56,779 bases of DNA from Candidatus Methanogaster sp. (GCA_003194445.1 PQXF01000005.1:45613-102391); one strand, 5' to 3'. Positions 8,123 to 17,688 are shown, counted from the stretch's first letter. Notes: generated from the letters alone by a model not told the origin. Numbers and translations are program-made.

Positions 8123-11100
8123 ATGAATAAAGTGATAACGAAGTCCGGATTTATCCTCATAATAAGCATGTTGATGATATGCGCACTTGACGGTGCCGGC
8201 GATAGCCATGAACACTACCGGCGCAGAATCTGAAGCTTGCTTTGGAGCTATGCCGCCGGAAATTACCGAAATACAAACTCATGGTTTGAATGGGGTAAGC
8301 AACTATTCAGGGAAAGTTGATGAGGTGGTGATATGGGAAGACAACTTCGACACCGATCCGTTTGACAGGAGGTGGCAACTCCGGTATGGTCAATGGGCTA
8401 TGGGGTGGGATGAAGATAGCGTCTATTTACCATATGCATGGTGGTCTATTGAGGAATCTTACCTGTATACCTGCGCACAAGAGATGTACCACAGCTTCTC
8501 TAACAACCCGTTTTATGGCTATTATAATCCAAAACTAAAATACAGATTCAAATCATATTCTGATGACGGTGACGATGCGGGGATAGAGGTCGGCTTCAGT
8601 TATGAACATGATGGGGAATGGTATGGGACTTGGGAGTTCTATCATTCACCTGAAGAATACTCCTCATGGACGACAAAATCTTTCGACCTTGGCGATTTCT
8701 GGACAGACCTGGACTGTAGCGACGAATATCGTGTTTGGATATACGAAGATGCTGATTACAGCAGTCATCCACATGACGGCTCATGTGATCCATGGCCTGA
8801 TATAAACGGACATATTAACACCACTTATATAAAGCTGATCGGTACCCCAAACAAACCACCGTACAAGCCTTCGTATCCCTCACCGGCAGCATATGGTGCC
8901 GCTGGGGTGAATACAACTACTGACGTATCATGGGCATGTGGCGATCCAAACGGGGATGATACTGTGAAATACAACGTTTACATGGGAACTTCGCCATCCT
9001 CGCTAAACCTGGTATGCGAAAACGTATCAGACACAACAGGTTATACTGGCACGTTAGATGCATACAAAACATACCACTGGAAAGTGGTTGCACTGGATGA
9101 GTTTGGATTAACTAATGAAGGTGATATCTGGTCCTTCTATATGTACGGGACAAGACTCACCATCGATAATCCTGCTGACGGGGGCACACCAGTAATACAT
9201 AAAGATGACAAAGGGGATAGTTATATCTTCTTTAGCGGTATTGTTATTCCGGAAGAAGATAGATGCCCTGGATGCCCCATTAAAGTTTATGGTCCTTCTG
9301 ATCAATTCTTGGGCGAGTGGTGTACTCATCAGACGCTTTCCGCAGGCGAGCTTTATGCGTTTAGTATTCGAGTGTATGTTCATAATGCCACTATAAACCT
9401 TACAGGAGAGAATACACTTACTGCTTGCTGGCTGCGTGGTGACCTTCGTGAAGTTTCTGCTAATGTTACCGTGAATCTCCCGTCTGACTATACCAAGGTT
9501 GTATGTTGTTATGTGGGAAATGTGCCAGTGTGTTTATCGCCTGAACAGATAGAAATGTTGAAGGAGATGGGGGCAGAAGCGGAGAGGCAGATGAAACGAG
9601 ATGGCATCGATGACGAATCATTGAGCACTCTACGTGATGTTACGACTTCTACCGACCTTCTTCTCAAGCTTGAAGAAGATCCGGGTGCAAAGATTAGTAC
9701 GAGAGCTTTGAAGATTTTAACCATCTTTCAAGTAGCGCACCAAACTAAAGAAACAGGTGGGGGTCGTTATGATTTTATAAGAAGGTGCACCAACGAGCTT
9801 TCAACAGCTGTCAGTCCCTTTCTTATGCCGGTGATGGAGTTGTGTTGGGACTGGGACATTGCTCAAACCTCGCGCCCTGGACCCTTGGACACATGGGGAT
9901 CCGTCCCAGCATGGGGCTTTATGGAAGCTGGTGTGGGGGCAACCGGCGAATACCTCCCTGTTAACTATTACAAAAATTGGCGAATCGGCCCTTATGATGA
10001 CATATTCGGGAACCCAATATCAGGCATAATGGTAAAATTAGACTACGTTTACATGGGTCATGGAGACCATTTTATAATATATAAGGGCGATACTCATTCG
10101 ATTCCAGAGTGGGAGAGCACACCCGAGTTCTGGCATAAGAAGGTGAACAAGCCCATCCCTGACACAGTAGGTCGCATCATAGTGGACTGCGACGATTCTG
10201 GTGCAGACTCCTATGGCTTTAAATTTGATCCGGAATGCTGGATATTTCTGATGTGCCACCATGCCGAATATTACAATTACAATGGAACTGGCACGCATCT
10301 GGTAAAACTCGGAACTGAGACTACAGAATTGAACTTCAGTTGGGGCATGAGCTCTCCATATCCCGAGGTAAACATGGATAACTGGATGGTGGTATGGAGT
10401 GGACAGATGTACATACCAGGCAACGACACCTACGCGTTCTACGTTGCGAGCGAAAAGGGAACTGTTGGTATGAAGATCAACCGCACCGACATATTTTCCA
10501 ACCGTATATTCAGCGACCCTACAGAAGCAAACAGCAGCACCCACCTGTGCAAAGGCTGGCACAATTTTGCGATATGGTATCATCATACCACAGGCAATGC
10601 ATCCTTTGCCCTGTCCTGGGCGAATTCTACCATGAGTAAACAGGTAGTTCCTGACAAGAATATGCGAACATCAAGAACTGAACTTGCGAGTCTTTCGCTG
10701 AACGCTTTCTTCTCTCACAAGCTTGAGTTCAGTACCAATGCATCCTTTACAGACCTGTCTCTCGGCGATAATATCACCGAATGGCGGTGGAACTTTGGCG
10801 ATGGGACGCCGGATGAAATATATAATGCGTCAACAAATCCGACTTATATGTATGACCAGGCAGGCGTCTATAATGCAACTTTGACCGTCGTCAACGGCAC
10901 CGGCGGGATGAATACGTATAGCGAGTTGGTAGATGTGCCTATAAAGGGTGATGCCAATCACGACGGAAGACTCTCGGCTGCGGATGCAGTACTCATTCTG
11001 CAAATGGCTGCCTGCGGCATCAATACTGATCCTGCAGCGGATGTAAATTCAGATGGAGCGATTACATCGCTTGATGCACTGATGGTTTCGCAATCTTTGA

Positions 11101-11123
11101 TGAAAGGGGTGAACGATGAATAA
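8123..11123 (+). CDS. Long PA14-PKD-dockerin surface protein (array unit 1, gene A); signal peptide in another frame
   Basis: The main frame gives 978 aa from a TTG at 8187. From the ATG at 8123 another frame encodes MNKVITKSGFILIISMLM, then ICA. Removing one T of the cttgacgg at 8186-8193 joins the two frames and gives a textbook signal peptide ending LTVPAIA, with an AxA cleavage site. Main-frame domains: ~30-215 a Trp/Tyr-rich beta region; ~225-320 fibronectin III-like; ~320-440 beta; ~440-540 helical; ~540-690 unknown with several Cys; ~695-825 PA14-like (carbohydrate binding); ~835-918 PKD (WNFGDGTP); ~920-975 dockerin type I with two intact calcium loops, DANHDGRLSAAD and DVNSDGAITSLD. 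It overlaps gene B by 8 bases. Secreted in principle, if the frameshift is not real or is bypassed. Confidence 0.85.
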
Positions 11124-11934
11124 AATTACAAAAGCATCACTGGCACTGGTTGTGATTTTTATCGTCATCCTGCTGGCTATATTTGTGCAGAGTCTGGCGG
11201 ATGAAAAGAAGGAGTATGTGACCGACCCGGTAATAGCTCACATTCCAATCAGAGCTGATCTTGATTTCCCCTCGCCTTTCCCTACTCCAGATGACCCAAC
11301 AGCAATAAATATCATATATATCTTGACTCCGACGGTAGATGTAAAGGTAAATGTTTCAGAAGGTATTGTTCTTCCGGAAGGAATTGTATTCGTGCAGAGT
11401 AATCTACCAACCGGTCAGACCACACTTTCAAAAGGTAAGAAATATAGGTATGATGCACAGATAAGAGTAGTTAAGCCAGGTAGGTGGATATTCTATGTTT
11501 CACCTGGTGTATATGGTGATGTGAGTTTATTTGAAGACTGGGTAACAGCAGGCGCACAGGGGGTTTTTGACGCAACAGAACCCCTCACTATATATCGTCT
11601 CAGAGATGAAGTATCAACAGAAAAGCAGGGTATTTTGATGAATATTACAAAAAGTTGGTTGCGAGAATCTGGCGTGCAAGAATACGAAAGAGAAGAATTT
11701 GATTGCACGATAATCTCGGCAAACCCAGATATTCGGTGTTGTGGGTGTGAACTGTTGAGTTATTCAAATTCGAAATTGTATGACAAGTACTATATTGTCA
11801 TCGAAGAAGATCAGCATACCAACAAAACCAAGGTCAGAAACGTGTACCGCTGGGCATACCAGACCTCTTCCGGATACCAGCAGAAACCGGTATGCGAAGA
11901 GATCACGATGAAAGGTGGCAGAAATGGTGAATAG
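11116..11934 (+). CDS. Membrane-anchored Ig-like surface protein (unit 1, gene B)
   Basis: 272 aa. One N-terminal hydrophobic segment (residues 9-26, SLALVVIFIVILLAIFV) serves as anchor or signal. Residues ~45-150 show the pattern of archaeal Ig-like/CARDB-type surface domains: alternating strands, LPEGIVFVQSNLPTGQ, KKYRYDAQIRVVKPGRW and FYVSPGVYGDV. A Cys cluster follows (FDC, CCGCELLSYSNS near 210), then a C-terminus shared by all B copies, TKVRNVYRWAYQTSSGYQ. The gene starts inside the end of gene A (overlap aacgatgaataa) behind gaaaggggtga, a good ribosome binding site, so A and B are co-translated. Function unknown. No cohesin domain is evident. Confidence 0.85.
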   Translation: MNKITKASLALVVIFIVILLAIFVQSLADEKKEYVTDPVIAHIPIRADLDFPSPFPTPDDPTAINIIYILTPTVDVKVNVSEGIVLPEGIVFVQSNLPTGQTTLSKGKKYRYDAQIRVVKPGRWIFYVSPGVYGDVSLFEDWVTAGAQGVFDATEPLTIYRLRDEVSTEKQGILMNITKSWLRESGVQEYEREEFDCTIISANPDIRCCGCELLSYSNSKLYDKYYIVIEEDQHTNKTKVRNVYRWAYQTSSGYQQKPVCEEITMKGGRNGE

Positions 11935-12012
11935 AAGTATAAAAGATATTGTTAGCACTGCTCCCTGTTTTGGTTGCATTGGCATCGGCTGTAGTCGTGC
12001 TGGAGTTGACGA
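11926..12012 (+). pseudogene. Orphan signal-peptide leader, out of frame with unit 2
   Basis: Starting near the gtg at 11926 and correcting one base in the A-run, the sequence encodes a signal-peptide-like stretch (KILLALLPVLVALASAVVV followed by LELTSDD). It is out of frame with the PA14 sequence that follows. The same leader with the same defect recurs at 20259-20345. So a leader from some other secreted protein has been joined to a 5'-truncated gene A copy, at the sequence acagaattgaacttcag that unit 1 also has. Confidence 0.5.
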
Positions 12013-12819
12013 GTGACGACAGAATTGAACTTCAGTTGGGGCATGGGCTCTCCATATCCCGATGTGAACGTGGATAACTGGATGGCGGTATGGAGCGGAC
12101 AGATGTACATACCAGGCAACGACACATACACGTTCTACGTTGCGAGCGAAGATGGAACTGTTGATATGAAGATCAACCGCACCGACATATTTTCCAACCG
12201 CATATTCAGCGACCATGCAGAAGCAAACAGCAGCACCCACCTGTGCAAAGGCTGGCACAATTTTGCGATATGGTATCATCATACCACAGGCAATGCATCC
12301 TTTGTCCTATCCTGGGCGAATTCTACCATGAGTAAACAGGTAGTTCCTGACAAAAATATGCGAACATCAAGAACTGAACTTGCGAGTCTTCCGCTGAACG
12401 CTTTCTTCTCTTACAAGCTTGGGTTCGGCACCGAGGTATCCTTTACAGACCTGTCTCTTGGTGATAATATCACCGAATGGCGATGGAACTTTGGTGATGG
12501 GACGCCGGATGAGATTTGTAATGCATCAACAAATCCGACTTATATGTATGACCGGGCAGATGTCTGTAATGTAACTCTGACCGTCGTCAACGGTACCGGC
12601 GGGATGAATACACACAGCGAGTTGGTAGACGTGCCTATACCGGGTGATGCCAATCATGACGGAAAACTCTCGGCTGCGGATGCGGTGCTTATTCTGCAGA
12701 TGGCTGCCTGCGGCATCAATACTGATCCTGCAGCAGATGTAAATTCGGATAGCACGATTACCTCGCTTGATGCGCTAATGGTCTCGCAAGCGGTGACGAA
12801 AGGGGTGAATGATGAATAA
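12013..12819 (+). CDS. Truncated PA14-PKD-dockerin protein (unit 2, gene A)
   Basis: 268 aa, equivalent to the last 275 residues or so of the unit 1 protein, from TTELNFSWG onward. PA14-like region ~1-125, PKD ~130-208 (WNFGDGTPDE), dockerin ~210-268 with loops DANHDGKLSAAD and DVNSDSTITSLD. In the second loop the usual Gly after the fifth position is Thr. The frame starts at a GTG directly after the orphan leader; there is no in-frame signal peptide, so as read it would remain in the cytoplasm. It ends by overlapping the start of gene B. Confidence 0.7.
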   Translation: MTTELNFSWGMGSPYPDVNVDNWMAVWSGQMYIPGNDTYTFYVASEDGTVDMKINRTDIFSNRIFSDHAEANSSTHLCKGWHNFAIWYHHTTGNASFVLSWANSTMSKQVVPDKNMRTSRTELASLPLNAFFSYKLGFGTEVSFTDLSLGDNITEWRWNFGDGTPDEICNASTNPTYMYDRADVCNVTLTVVNGTGGMNTHSELVDVPIPGDANHDGKLSAADAVLILQMAACGINTDPAADVNSDSTITSLDALMVSQAVTKGVNDE

Positions 12820-13612
12820 AATCACAAAAGCATCATTGGCACTGGCTGTAATTTTCATCGCCATCCTGCTTGTCATATTTGCACAGAGTTTGGCGGATGA
12901 AAAGAAAGAGTATGCGACCGATCCGGTAATAGCTCACATCCCACTCAGAGCCGATCTTGGTTTTCCTGAGGAACCAATACTAAATCGGACTGTAGATGTC
13001 ATATATACCTTAAATCCGTTGGTAGATATGAAAGTAAACGTTTCAGAAAGTCTCATTCTTCCAGAAGGGATCGAGTTTGTCGAGAATAATCTACCAATTG
13101 GTCAGATCACGCTTAAAAAAGGCAAGAGATATAGGTATAGTGCAAAGATAAAAACAGTTGAGATCGGAAATTGGATGATCTATGCAGCTCCCGGCGTGTA
13201 TGCGGATGTGAGTATATTCGAAGACCGAGCATCAGTGGGTATTCGGAAGGTTTTCAAAGCTACTGTGCCCCTCACTCGATTCCATCTTAGAGGGAATGTA
13301 TCAGATGGACAGCGGGATATTTTGATGAATACTACGAAAAATTGGCTGCAAAAGTGTGGCGTGCGAGAATATGTAAGAGAATTGTTTAATTGTTCAAGAA
13401 TAGGTGGAAGTCATATTATTCCATGTTATGGATGTGAACTGAAATGCTATTCAAATTCGACACTTTGTGACAGGTACTATTTCGTTATCGAAGAAGATCA
13501 ACACACCAACAAAACCAAAATCAGAAACGTGTACCGCTGGGCATACCAGACCCCTTCAGGATATCAGCAGAAACCAGTATGTGAAGAGGTCATGGCGAAT
13601 GCAATTGGGTGA
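12809..13612 (+). CDS. Membrane-anchored Ig-like surface protein (unit 2, gene B)
   Basis: 267 aa (or 266 from the second ATG). N-terminal anchor LALAVIFIAILLVIFAQ, Ig-like core with LPEGIEFVENNLPIGQ and YRYSAKIKTVEIGNW, Cys motif CYGCELKCYSNSTLCDRYYF, shared C-terminus TKIRNVYRWAYQTPSGYQ. The protein is identical to the unit 4 copy at 16064-16867, including bases around it, whereas its middle differs clearly from the unit 1, 3, 5 and 6 proteins. That points to a recent duplication or gene conversion. Confidence 0.8.
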   Translation: MMNKITKASLALAVIFIAILLVIFAQSLADEKKEYATDPVIAHIPLRADLGFPEEPILNRTVDVIYTLNPLVDMKVNVSESLILPEGIEFVENNLPIGQITLKKGKRYRYSAKIKTVEIGNWMIYAAPGVYADVSIFEDRASVGIRKVFKATVPLTRFHLRGNVSDGQRDILMNTTKNWLQKCGVREYVRELFNCSRIGGSHIIPCYGCELKCYSNSTLCDRYYFVIEEDQHTNKTKIRNVYRWAYQTPSGYQQKPVCEEVMANAIG

Positions 13613-13615
13613 GTA

Positions 13616-13695
13616 ATGAATAAAATCACAAAAGCATCACTGGAACTGGCGGTGATTTTTATCGCCATCCTGCTTGCCATATTTGTGCAGACCGG
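13616..13695 (+). pseudogene. Gene B 5' end fused out of frame to PA14 (unit 3 leader)
   Basis: From the ATG at 13618 the frame reads MNKITKASLELAVIFIAILL, then AIFVQ, the anchor of a gene B protein. It runs straight into PA14 sequence at tggcggtatgg in the wrong frame and stops about 30 codons later. Gene B and gene A share the word tggcgg at the two parental positions, so recombination at this short homology probably removed most of a B gene and the 5' part of an A gene. The same junction recurs before units 4 and 5. Confidence 0.6.
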
Positions 13696-14436
13696 ATGGC
13701 GGTATGGAGCGGACAGATATACGTACCAGGCAACGACACATACACGTTCTACGTCGCAAGCGAAGAGGGAACCGTTGATATGAAGATCAACCGCACCGAC
13801 ATATTTTCCAACCGTATATTCAGCGACCCTGCAGAAGCAAACAGCAGCACCTATCTGTGCAAAGGCTGGAATAATTTTGCTATATGGTATCATCATACCA
13901 CAGGCAATGCATCCTTTGTCCTATCCTGGGAGAATTCCACCATGAGTAAACAGGTAGTTCCTGACAAAAATATGCGAACACCGAGAACCGAACTTGCAAG
14001 TCTTCCGCTGAACGCTTTCTTTTCTTACACTGTTCATGGGTCCGGCACCAATGTATCCTTTACAGACCTATCTCTCGGCGATAATATCACCGAATGGCGA
14101 TGGAACTTTGGAGATGGGATGCCGGATGAGTCCTATAATGCGTCAACAAATCCTGATCATACGTATAACCGGGTAGGTGTCTATAATGCAACTTTGACCG
14201 TCGTCAACGGCACCGGTGGGATGAATACGCACAGCGAGTGGGTAGACGTGCCTATACCGGGTGATGTCAATCACGACGGAAGACTCTCGGCTGCGGATGC
14301 AGTACTCATTCTGCAAATGGCTGCCTGCGGCATCAATATTGATCATGCAGCGGATGTAAATTCGGATGGGGCGATTACCTCGCTTGATGCGCTGATGGTT
14401 TCGCAAGCTGTGATGAAAGGGGTGAACGATGAATAA
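13696..14436 (+). CDS. Truncated PA14-PKD-dockerin protein (unit 3, gene A)
   Basis: 246 aa from MAVWSGQIYVPGNDTYTFY, which is the middle of the PA14-like domain. PKD at ~105-188 carries the variant WNFGDGMPDESYNAS. The dockerin at ~190-246 has both calcium loops in full form (DVNHDGRLSAAD, DVNSDGAITSLD). No signal peptide in frame; the anchor just upstream is in another frame. It ends with an 8-base overlap into gene B. It may be expressed as a cytoplasmic fragment or be a silent copy. Confidence 0.65.
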   Translation: MAVWSGQIYVPGNDTYTFYVASEEGTVDMKINRTDIFSNRIFSDPAEANSSTYLCKGWNNFAIWYHHTTGNASFVLSWENSTMSKQVVPDKNMRTPRTELASLPLNAFFSYTVHGSGTNVSFTDLSLGDNITEWRWNFGDGMPDESYNASTNPDHTYNRVGVYNATLTVVNGTGGMNTHSEWVDVPIPGDVNHDGRLSAADAVLILQMAACGINIDHAADVNSDGAITSLDALMVSQAVMKGVNDE

Positions 14437-15253
14437 AATTACAAAAGCATCACTGGCACTGGTTGTAATCTTTATCACCATCCTGCTGGCTATATTTGTG
14501 CAGAGTCTGTCGGATGAAAAGGAAGAGTACGTAACCGACCAAGTAATAGCCGATATCCCGATCAGATCCGATCTTGATATCTCTTTCCTTGGTCCGGGTA
14601 AATCGATGTCTGTAAATATGGTGTATACCCTGATCCCCTCGGTGGATGTGAAGATGGATGTTTCAAAGGGCATCGTTCTTCCTGCGACGGTGGTATTCGT
14701 GGAGAGTGATCTGCCAACTGGTCAGATTACACTTAAAAAAGGCAGGAAATATAAGTATAAAACAAAGATAAAGGCACTTGTGAACGGGGATTGGGTGATC
14801 TATGCATCTCCTGGCGTGTATGCGGATCTGCGTGTTGTTGGAGGTGATGTAACATCAGCAGGGGTATACGGAATTTCTGATGCGGCAAAGACGATCATAC
14901 AGTACCGTCACAGAGAGAAAATATCAGAGGAACAACGAAACGTTCTGATAAACATCACAAACGACTGGCTGCAACGGTATAACTCAACCGAATATGAAAA
15001 ACAAGATTTCAATTGCACGGTACTCTCAGTAGCTGGTTCAGGACTTTCCGGTATCGATATCAGGTGCTATGGATGTGAACTATGGGGCTATTCGAATTCG
15101 ACGTTATCCGACAGGTACTACTTTGTCCTAGGCGAAGATGTGAATACCGGCATAATAAAGATCAAAAACGTGTACCGCTGGGCATACCAGATCCCTTCTG
15201 GATACCAGCAGAAACCGGTATGTGAAGAGGTTATGACGAATGCAATTGGGTGA
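14429..15253 (+). CDS. Membrane-anchored Ig-like surface protein (unit 3, gene B)
   Basis: 274 aa and the most divergent B copy. Anchor LALVVIFITILLAIFVQSL, then SFLGPGKSMSVNMVYTLIPS where the others have DDPTAIN-type sequence. Core ILPATVVFVESDLPTGQ is altered to LPATVV instead of LPEGIV. The insertion SVAGSGLSGIDIRCYGCELW precedes the shared C-terminus IRVYRW-type block (KNVYRWAYQIPSGYQ). The ends match the other copies closely at DNA level while the middle differs. The start overlaps the end of gene A. Confidence 0.8.
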   Translation: MNKITKASLALVVIFITILLAIFVQSLSDEKEEYVTDQVIADIPIRSDLDISFLGPGKSMSVNMVYTLIPSVDVKMDVSKGIVLPATVVFVESDLPTGQITLKKGRKYKYKTKIKALVNGDWVIYASPGVYADLRVVGGDVTSAGVYGISDAAKTIIQYRHREKISEEQRNVLINITNDWLQRYNSTEYEKQDFNCTVLSVAGSGLSGIDIRCYGCELWGYSNSTLSDRYYFVLGEDVNTGIIKIKNVYRWAYQIPSGYQQKPVCEEVMTNAIG

Positions 15254-15256
15254 GCA

Positions 15257-15336
15257 ATGAATAAAACCGCAAAAGCATCACTGGCACTGGCTGTAATCTT
15301 TATTGCCATCCTGCTGGCTATATTTGTGCAGACCGG
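15257..15336 (+). pseudogene. Gene B 5' end fused out of frame to PA14 (unit 4 leader)
   Basis: Same structure as at 13616. An ATG (15258) encodes MNKTAKASLALAVIFIAILL, then AIFVQ, and the next bases are PA14 sequence in another frame. The few base differences from the unit 3 leader (aaaccgc for aaatcac, ctggcactg for ctggaactg) show that the junction has been copied and then drifted, or was patched from a normal B gene. Confidence 0.55.
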
Positions 15337-16074
15337 ATGGCGGTATGGGGCGGACAGATGTACATACCAGGCAACGACACATACACGTTCTACGTCGCAA
15401 GCGAAGATGGAACTGTTGATATGAAGATCAACCGCACCGAGTTATTCTCCAATTGCATATTCAGCGACCCTGTAGAAGCAAACAGCAGCACCCATCTGTG
15501 CAAAGGCTGGCACAATTTTACGATATGGTATCATCATACCGCAGGCAATGCATCCTTTGTCCTATCCTGGGCGAATTCTACCATGAGTAAACAGGTAGTT
15601 CCTGACAAAAATATGCGAACATCAAGAACCGAACTTGCAAGTCTTCCGCTGAACGCTTTCTTCTCTTACAAGCTTGGGTCCGGCACCAATGCATACTTTA
15701 CAGACATGTCTCTCGGCGATAATATCACCGAATGGCGATGGAACTTTGGCGAGGGGCTGCCGGATGAAATCTACAATGCATCAACAAATCCGACTTATAT
15801 GTATGACCGGGCAGATGTCTATAATGTAACTCTGACCGTCGTCAACGGTACCGGCGGGATGAATACACACAGCGAGTTGGTAGACGTGCCTATACCGGGT
15901 GATGCCAATCATGACGGAAAACTCTCGGCTGCGGATGCGGTGCTTATTCTGCAGATGGCTGCCTGCGGCATCAATACTGATCCTGCAGCAGATGTAAATT
16001 CGGATAGCACGATTACCTCGCTTGATGCGCTAATGGTCTCGCAAGCGGTGACGAAAGGGGTGAATGATGAATAA
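15337..16074 (+). CDS. Truncated PA14-PKD-dockerin protein (unit 4, gene A)
   Basis: 245 aa starting MAVWGGQMYIPGNDTYTFY. PKD has WNFGEGLPDEIYNAS instead of WNFGDGTPDE, so the conserved Asp of the PKD WNFGDG motif is Glu. The dockerin is the same as in unit 2 (second loop DVNSDSTITSLD). The first ~90 residues match unit 5 almost base for base (…NRTELFSNCIFSDPVEANSS…), while the 3' end matches unit 2, so this copy is a mosaic. No in-frame signal peptide. Confidence 0.65.
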   Translation: MAVWGGQMYIPGNDTYTFYVASEDGTVDMKINRTELFSNCIFSDPVEANSSTHLCKGWHNFTIWYHHTAGNASFVLSWANSTMSKQVVPDKNMRTSRTELASLPLNAFFSYKLGSGTNAYFTDMSLGDNITEWRWNFGEGLPDEIYNASTNPTYMYDRADVYNVTLTVVNGTGGMNTHSELVDVPIPGDANHDGKLSAADAVLILQMAACGINTDPAADVNSDSTITSLDALMVSQAVTKGVNDE

Positions 16075-16867
16075 AATCACAAAAGCATCATTGGCACTGG
16101 CTGTAATTTTCATCGCCATCCTGCTTGTCATATTTGCACAGAGTTTGGCGGATGAAAAGAAAGAGTATGCGACCGATCCGGTAATAGCTCACATCCCACT
16201 CAGAGCCGATCTTGGTTTTCCTGAGGAACCAATACTAAATCGGACTGTAGATGTCATATATACCTTAAATCCGTTGGTAGATATGAAAGTAAACGTTTCA
16301 GAAAGTCTCATTCTTCCAGAAGGGATCGAGTTTGTCGAGAATAATCTACCAATTGGTCAGATCACGCTTAAAAAAGGCAAGAGATATAGGTATAGTGCAA
16401 AGATAAAAACAGTTGAGATCGGAAATTGGATGATCTATGCAGCTCCCGGCGTGTATGCGGATGTGAGTATATTCGAAGACCGAGCATCAGTGGGTATTCG
16501 GAAGGTTTTCAAAGCTACTGTGCCCCTCACTCGATTCCATCTTAGAGGGAATGTATCAGATGGACAGCGGGATATTTTGATGAATACTACGAAAAATTGG
16601 CTGCAAAAGTGTGGCGTGCGAGAATATGTAAGAGAATTGTTTAATTGTTCAAGAATAGGTGGAAGTCATATTATTCCATGTTATGGATGTGAACTGAAAT
16701 GCTATTCAAATTCGACACTTTGTGACAGGTACTATTTCGTTATCGAAGAAGATCAACACACCAACAAAACCAAAATCAGAAACGTGTACCGCTGGGCATA
16801 CCAGACCCCTTCAGGATATCAGCAGAAACCAGTATGTGAAGAGGTCATGGCGAATGCAATTGGGTGA
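16064..16867 (+). CDS. Membrane-anchored Ig-like surface protein (unit 4, gene B)
   Basis: 267 aa, identical in every residue to the unit 2 B protein at 12809-13612. The surrounding DNA also matches from about the PKD 3' end on the left into the next leader on the right. Anchor, Ig-like core and Cys motif as described for unit 2. In an assembled metagenome such an exact repeat is also a place where a misassembly could hide. Confidence 0.8.
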   Translation: MMNKITKASLALAVIFIAILLVIFAQSLADEKKEYATDPVIAHIPLRADLGFPEEPILNRTVDVIYTLNPLVDMKVNVSESLILPEGIEFVENNLPIGQITLKKGKRYRYSAKIKTVEIGNWMIYAAPGVYADVSIFEDRASVGIRKVFKATVPLTRFHLRGNVSDGQRDILMNTTKNWLQKCGVREYVRELFNCSRIGGSHIIPCYGCELKCYSNSTLCDRYYFVIEEDQHTNKTKIRNVYRWAYQTPSGYQQKPVCEEVMANAIG

Positions 16868-16869
16868 GT

Positions 16870-16950
16870 GATGAATAAAATCACAAAAGCATCACTGGAA
16901 CTGGCGGTGATTTTTATCGCCATCCTGCTTGCCATATTTGTGCAGACCGG
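16870..16950 (+). pseudogene. Gene B 5' end fused out of frame to PA14 (unit 5 leader)
   Basis: The ATG at 16871 encodes the same anchor as the unit 3 leader (MNKITKASLELAVIFIAILL, AIFVQ) joined out of frame to PA14 sequence. It is almost identical to 13616-13695. Confidence 0.55.
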
Positions 16951-17688
16951 ATGGCGGTATGGAGTGGACAGATGTACATACCAGGCAACGACACATACAC
17001 GTTCTACGTCGCAAGCGAAGATGGAACTGTTGATATGAAGATCAACCGCACCGAGTTATTCTCCAATTGCATATTCAGCGACCCTGTAGAAGCAAACAGC
17101 AGCACCCATCTGTGCAAAGGCTGGCACAATTTTACGATATGGTATCATCATACCGCAGGCAATGCATCCTTTGTCCTATCCTGGGCGAATTCTACCATGA
17201 GTAAACAGGTAGTTCCTGACAAAAATATGCGAACACCGAGAACCGAACTTGCAACTCTTCCACTGAACGCTTTCTTCTCTTACAAGCTTGGGTTCGGCAC
17301 CGATGTATCCTTTACAGACCTGTCTCTTGGTGATAATATCACCGAATGGCGATGGAACTTTGGTGATGGGACGCCGGATGAGATTTGTAATGCATCAACA
17401 AATCCGACTTGTATGTATGACCGGGCAGGTGTCTATAATGCAACTTTGACTGTCGTCAACGGCACAGGTGGGATGAGTACGCACAGCGAGTTGATAGGCG
17501 TGCCTATACCGGGTGATGTCAATCACGATGGAAAACTCTCGGCTGCGGATGCGGTGCTTATTCTGCAAATGGCTGCCTGCGACATCGATATTGATCCTGC
17601 AGCGGATGTAAATTTGGATAGAGCGATTACCTCGCTTGATGCGCTGATGGTTTCGCAAGCTGTGATGAAAGGGGTGAACGATGAATAA
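16951..17688 (+). CDS. Truncated PA14-PKD-dockerin protein (unit 5, gene A)
   Basis: 245 aa from MAVWSGQMYIPGNDTYTFY. PA14 half matches unit 4; from NMRTPRTELATLPLNAFF through the PKD (WNFGDGTPDEICNAS, TCMYDRAGVYNATLTV) it matches unit 6. The dockerin carries changes DVNHDGKLSAAD and DVNLDRAITSLD; Ser and Gly of the second calcium loop are replaced by Leu and Arg, so calcium binding there may be weakened. No in-frame signal peptide. Overlaps gene B by 8 bases. Confidence 0.65.
   Translation: MAVWSGQMYIPGNDTYTFYVASEDGTVDMKINRTELFSNCIFSDPVEANSSTHLCKGWHNFTIWYHHTAGNASFVLSWANSTMSKQVVPDKNMRTPRTELATLPLNAFFSYKLGFGTDVSFTDLSLGDNITEWRWNFGDGTPDEICNASTNPTCMYDRAGVYNATLTVVNGTGGMSTHSELIGVPIPGDVNHDGKLSAADAVLILQMAACDIDIDPAADVNLDRAITSLDALMVSQAVMKGVNDE

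Noticed and set aside
11764-12282. Minus-strand ORF repeated opposite several array units (also near 10038, 13564)
   Set aside because: It recurs only because the sense genes are repeated; the translation has no features and the frames break in some units.
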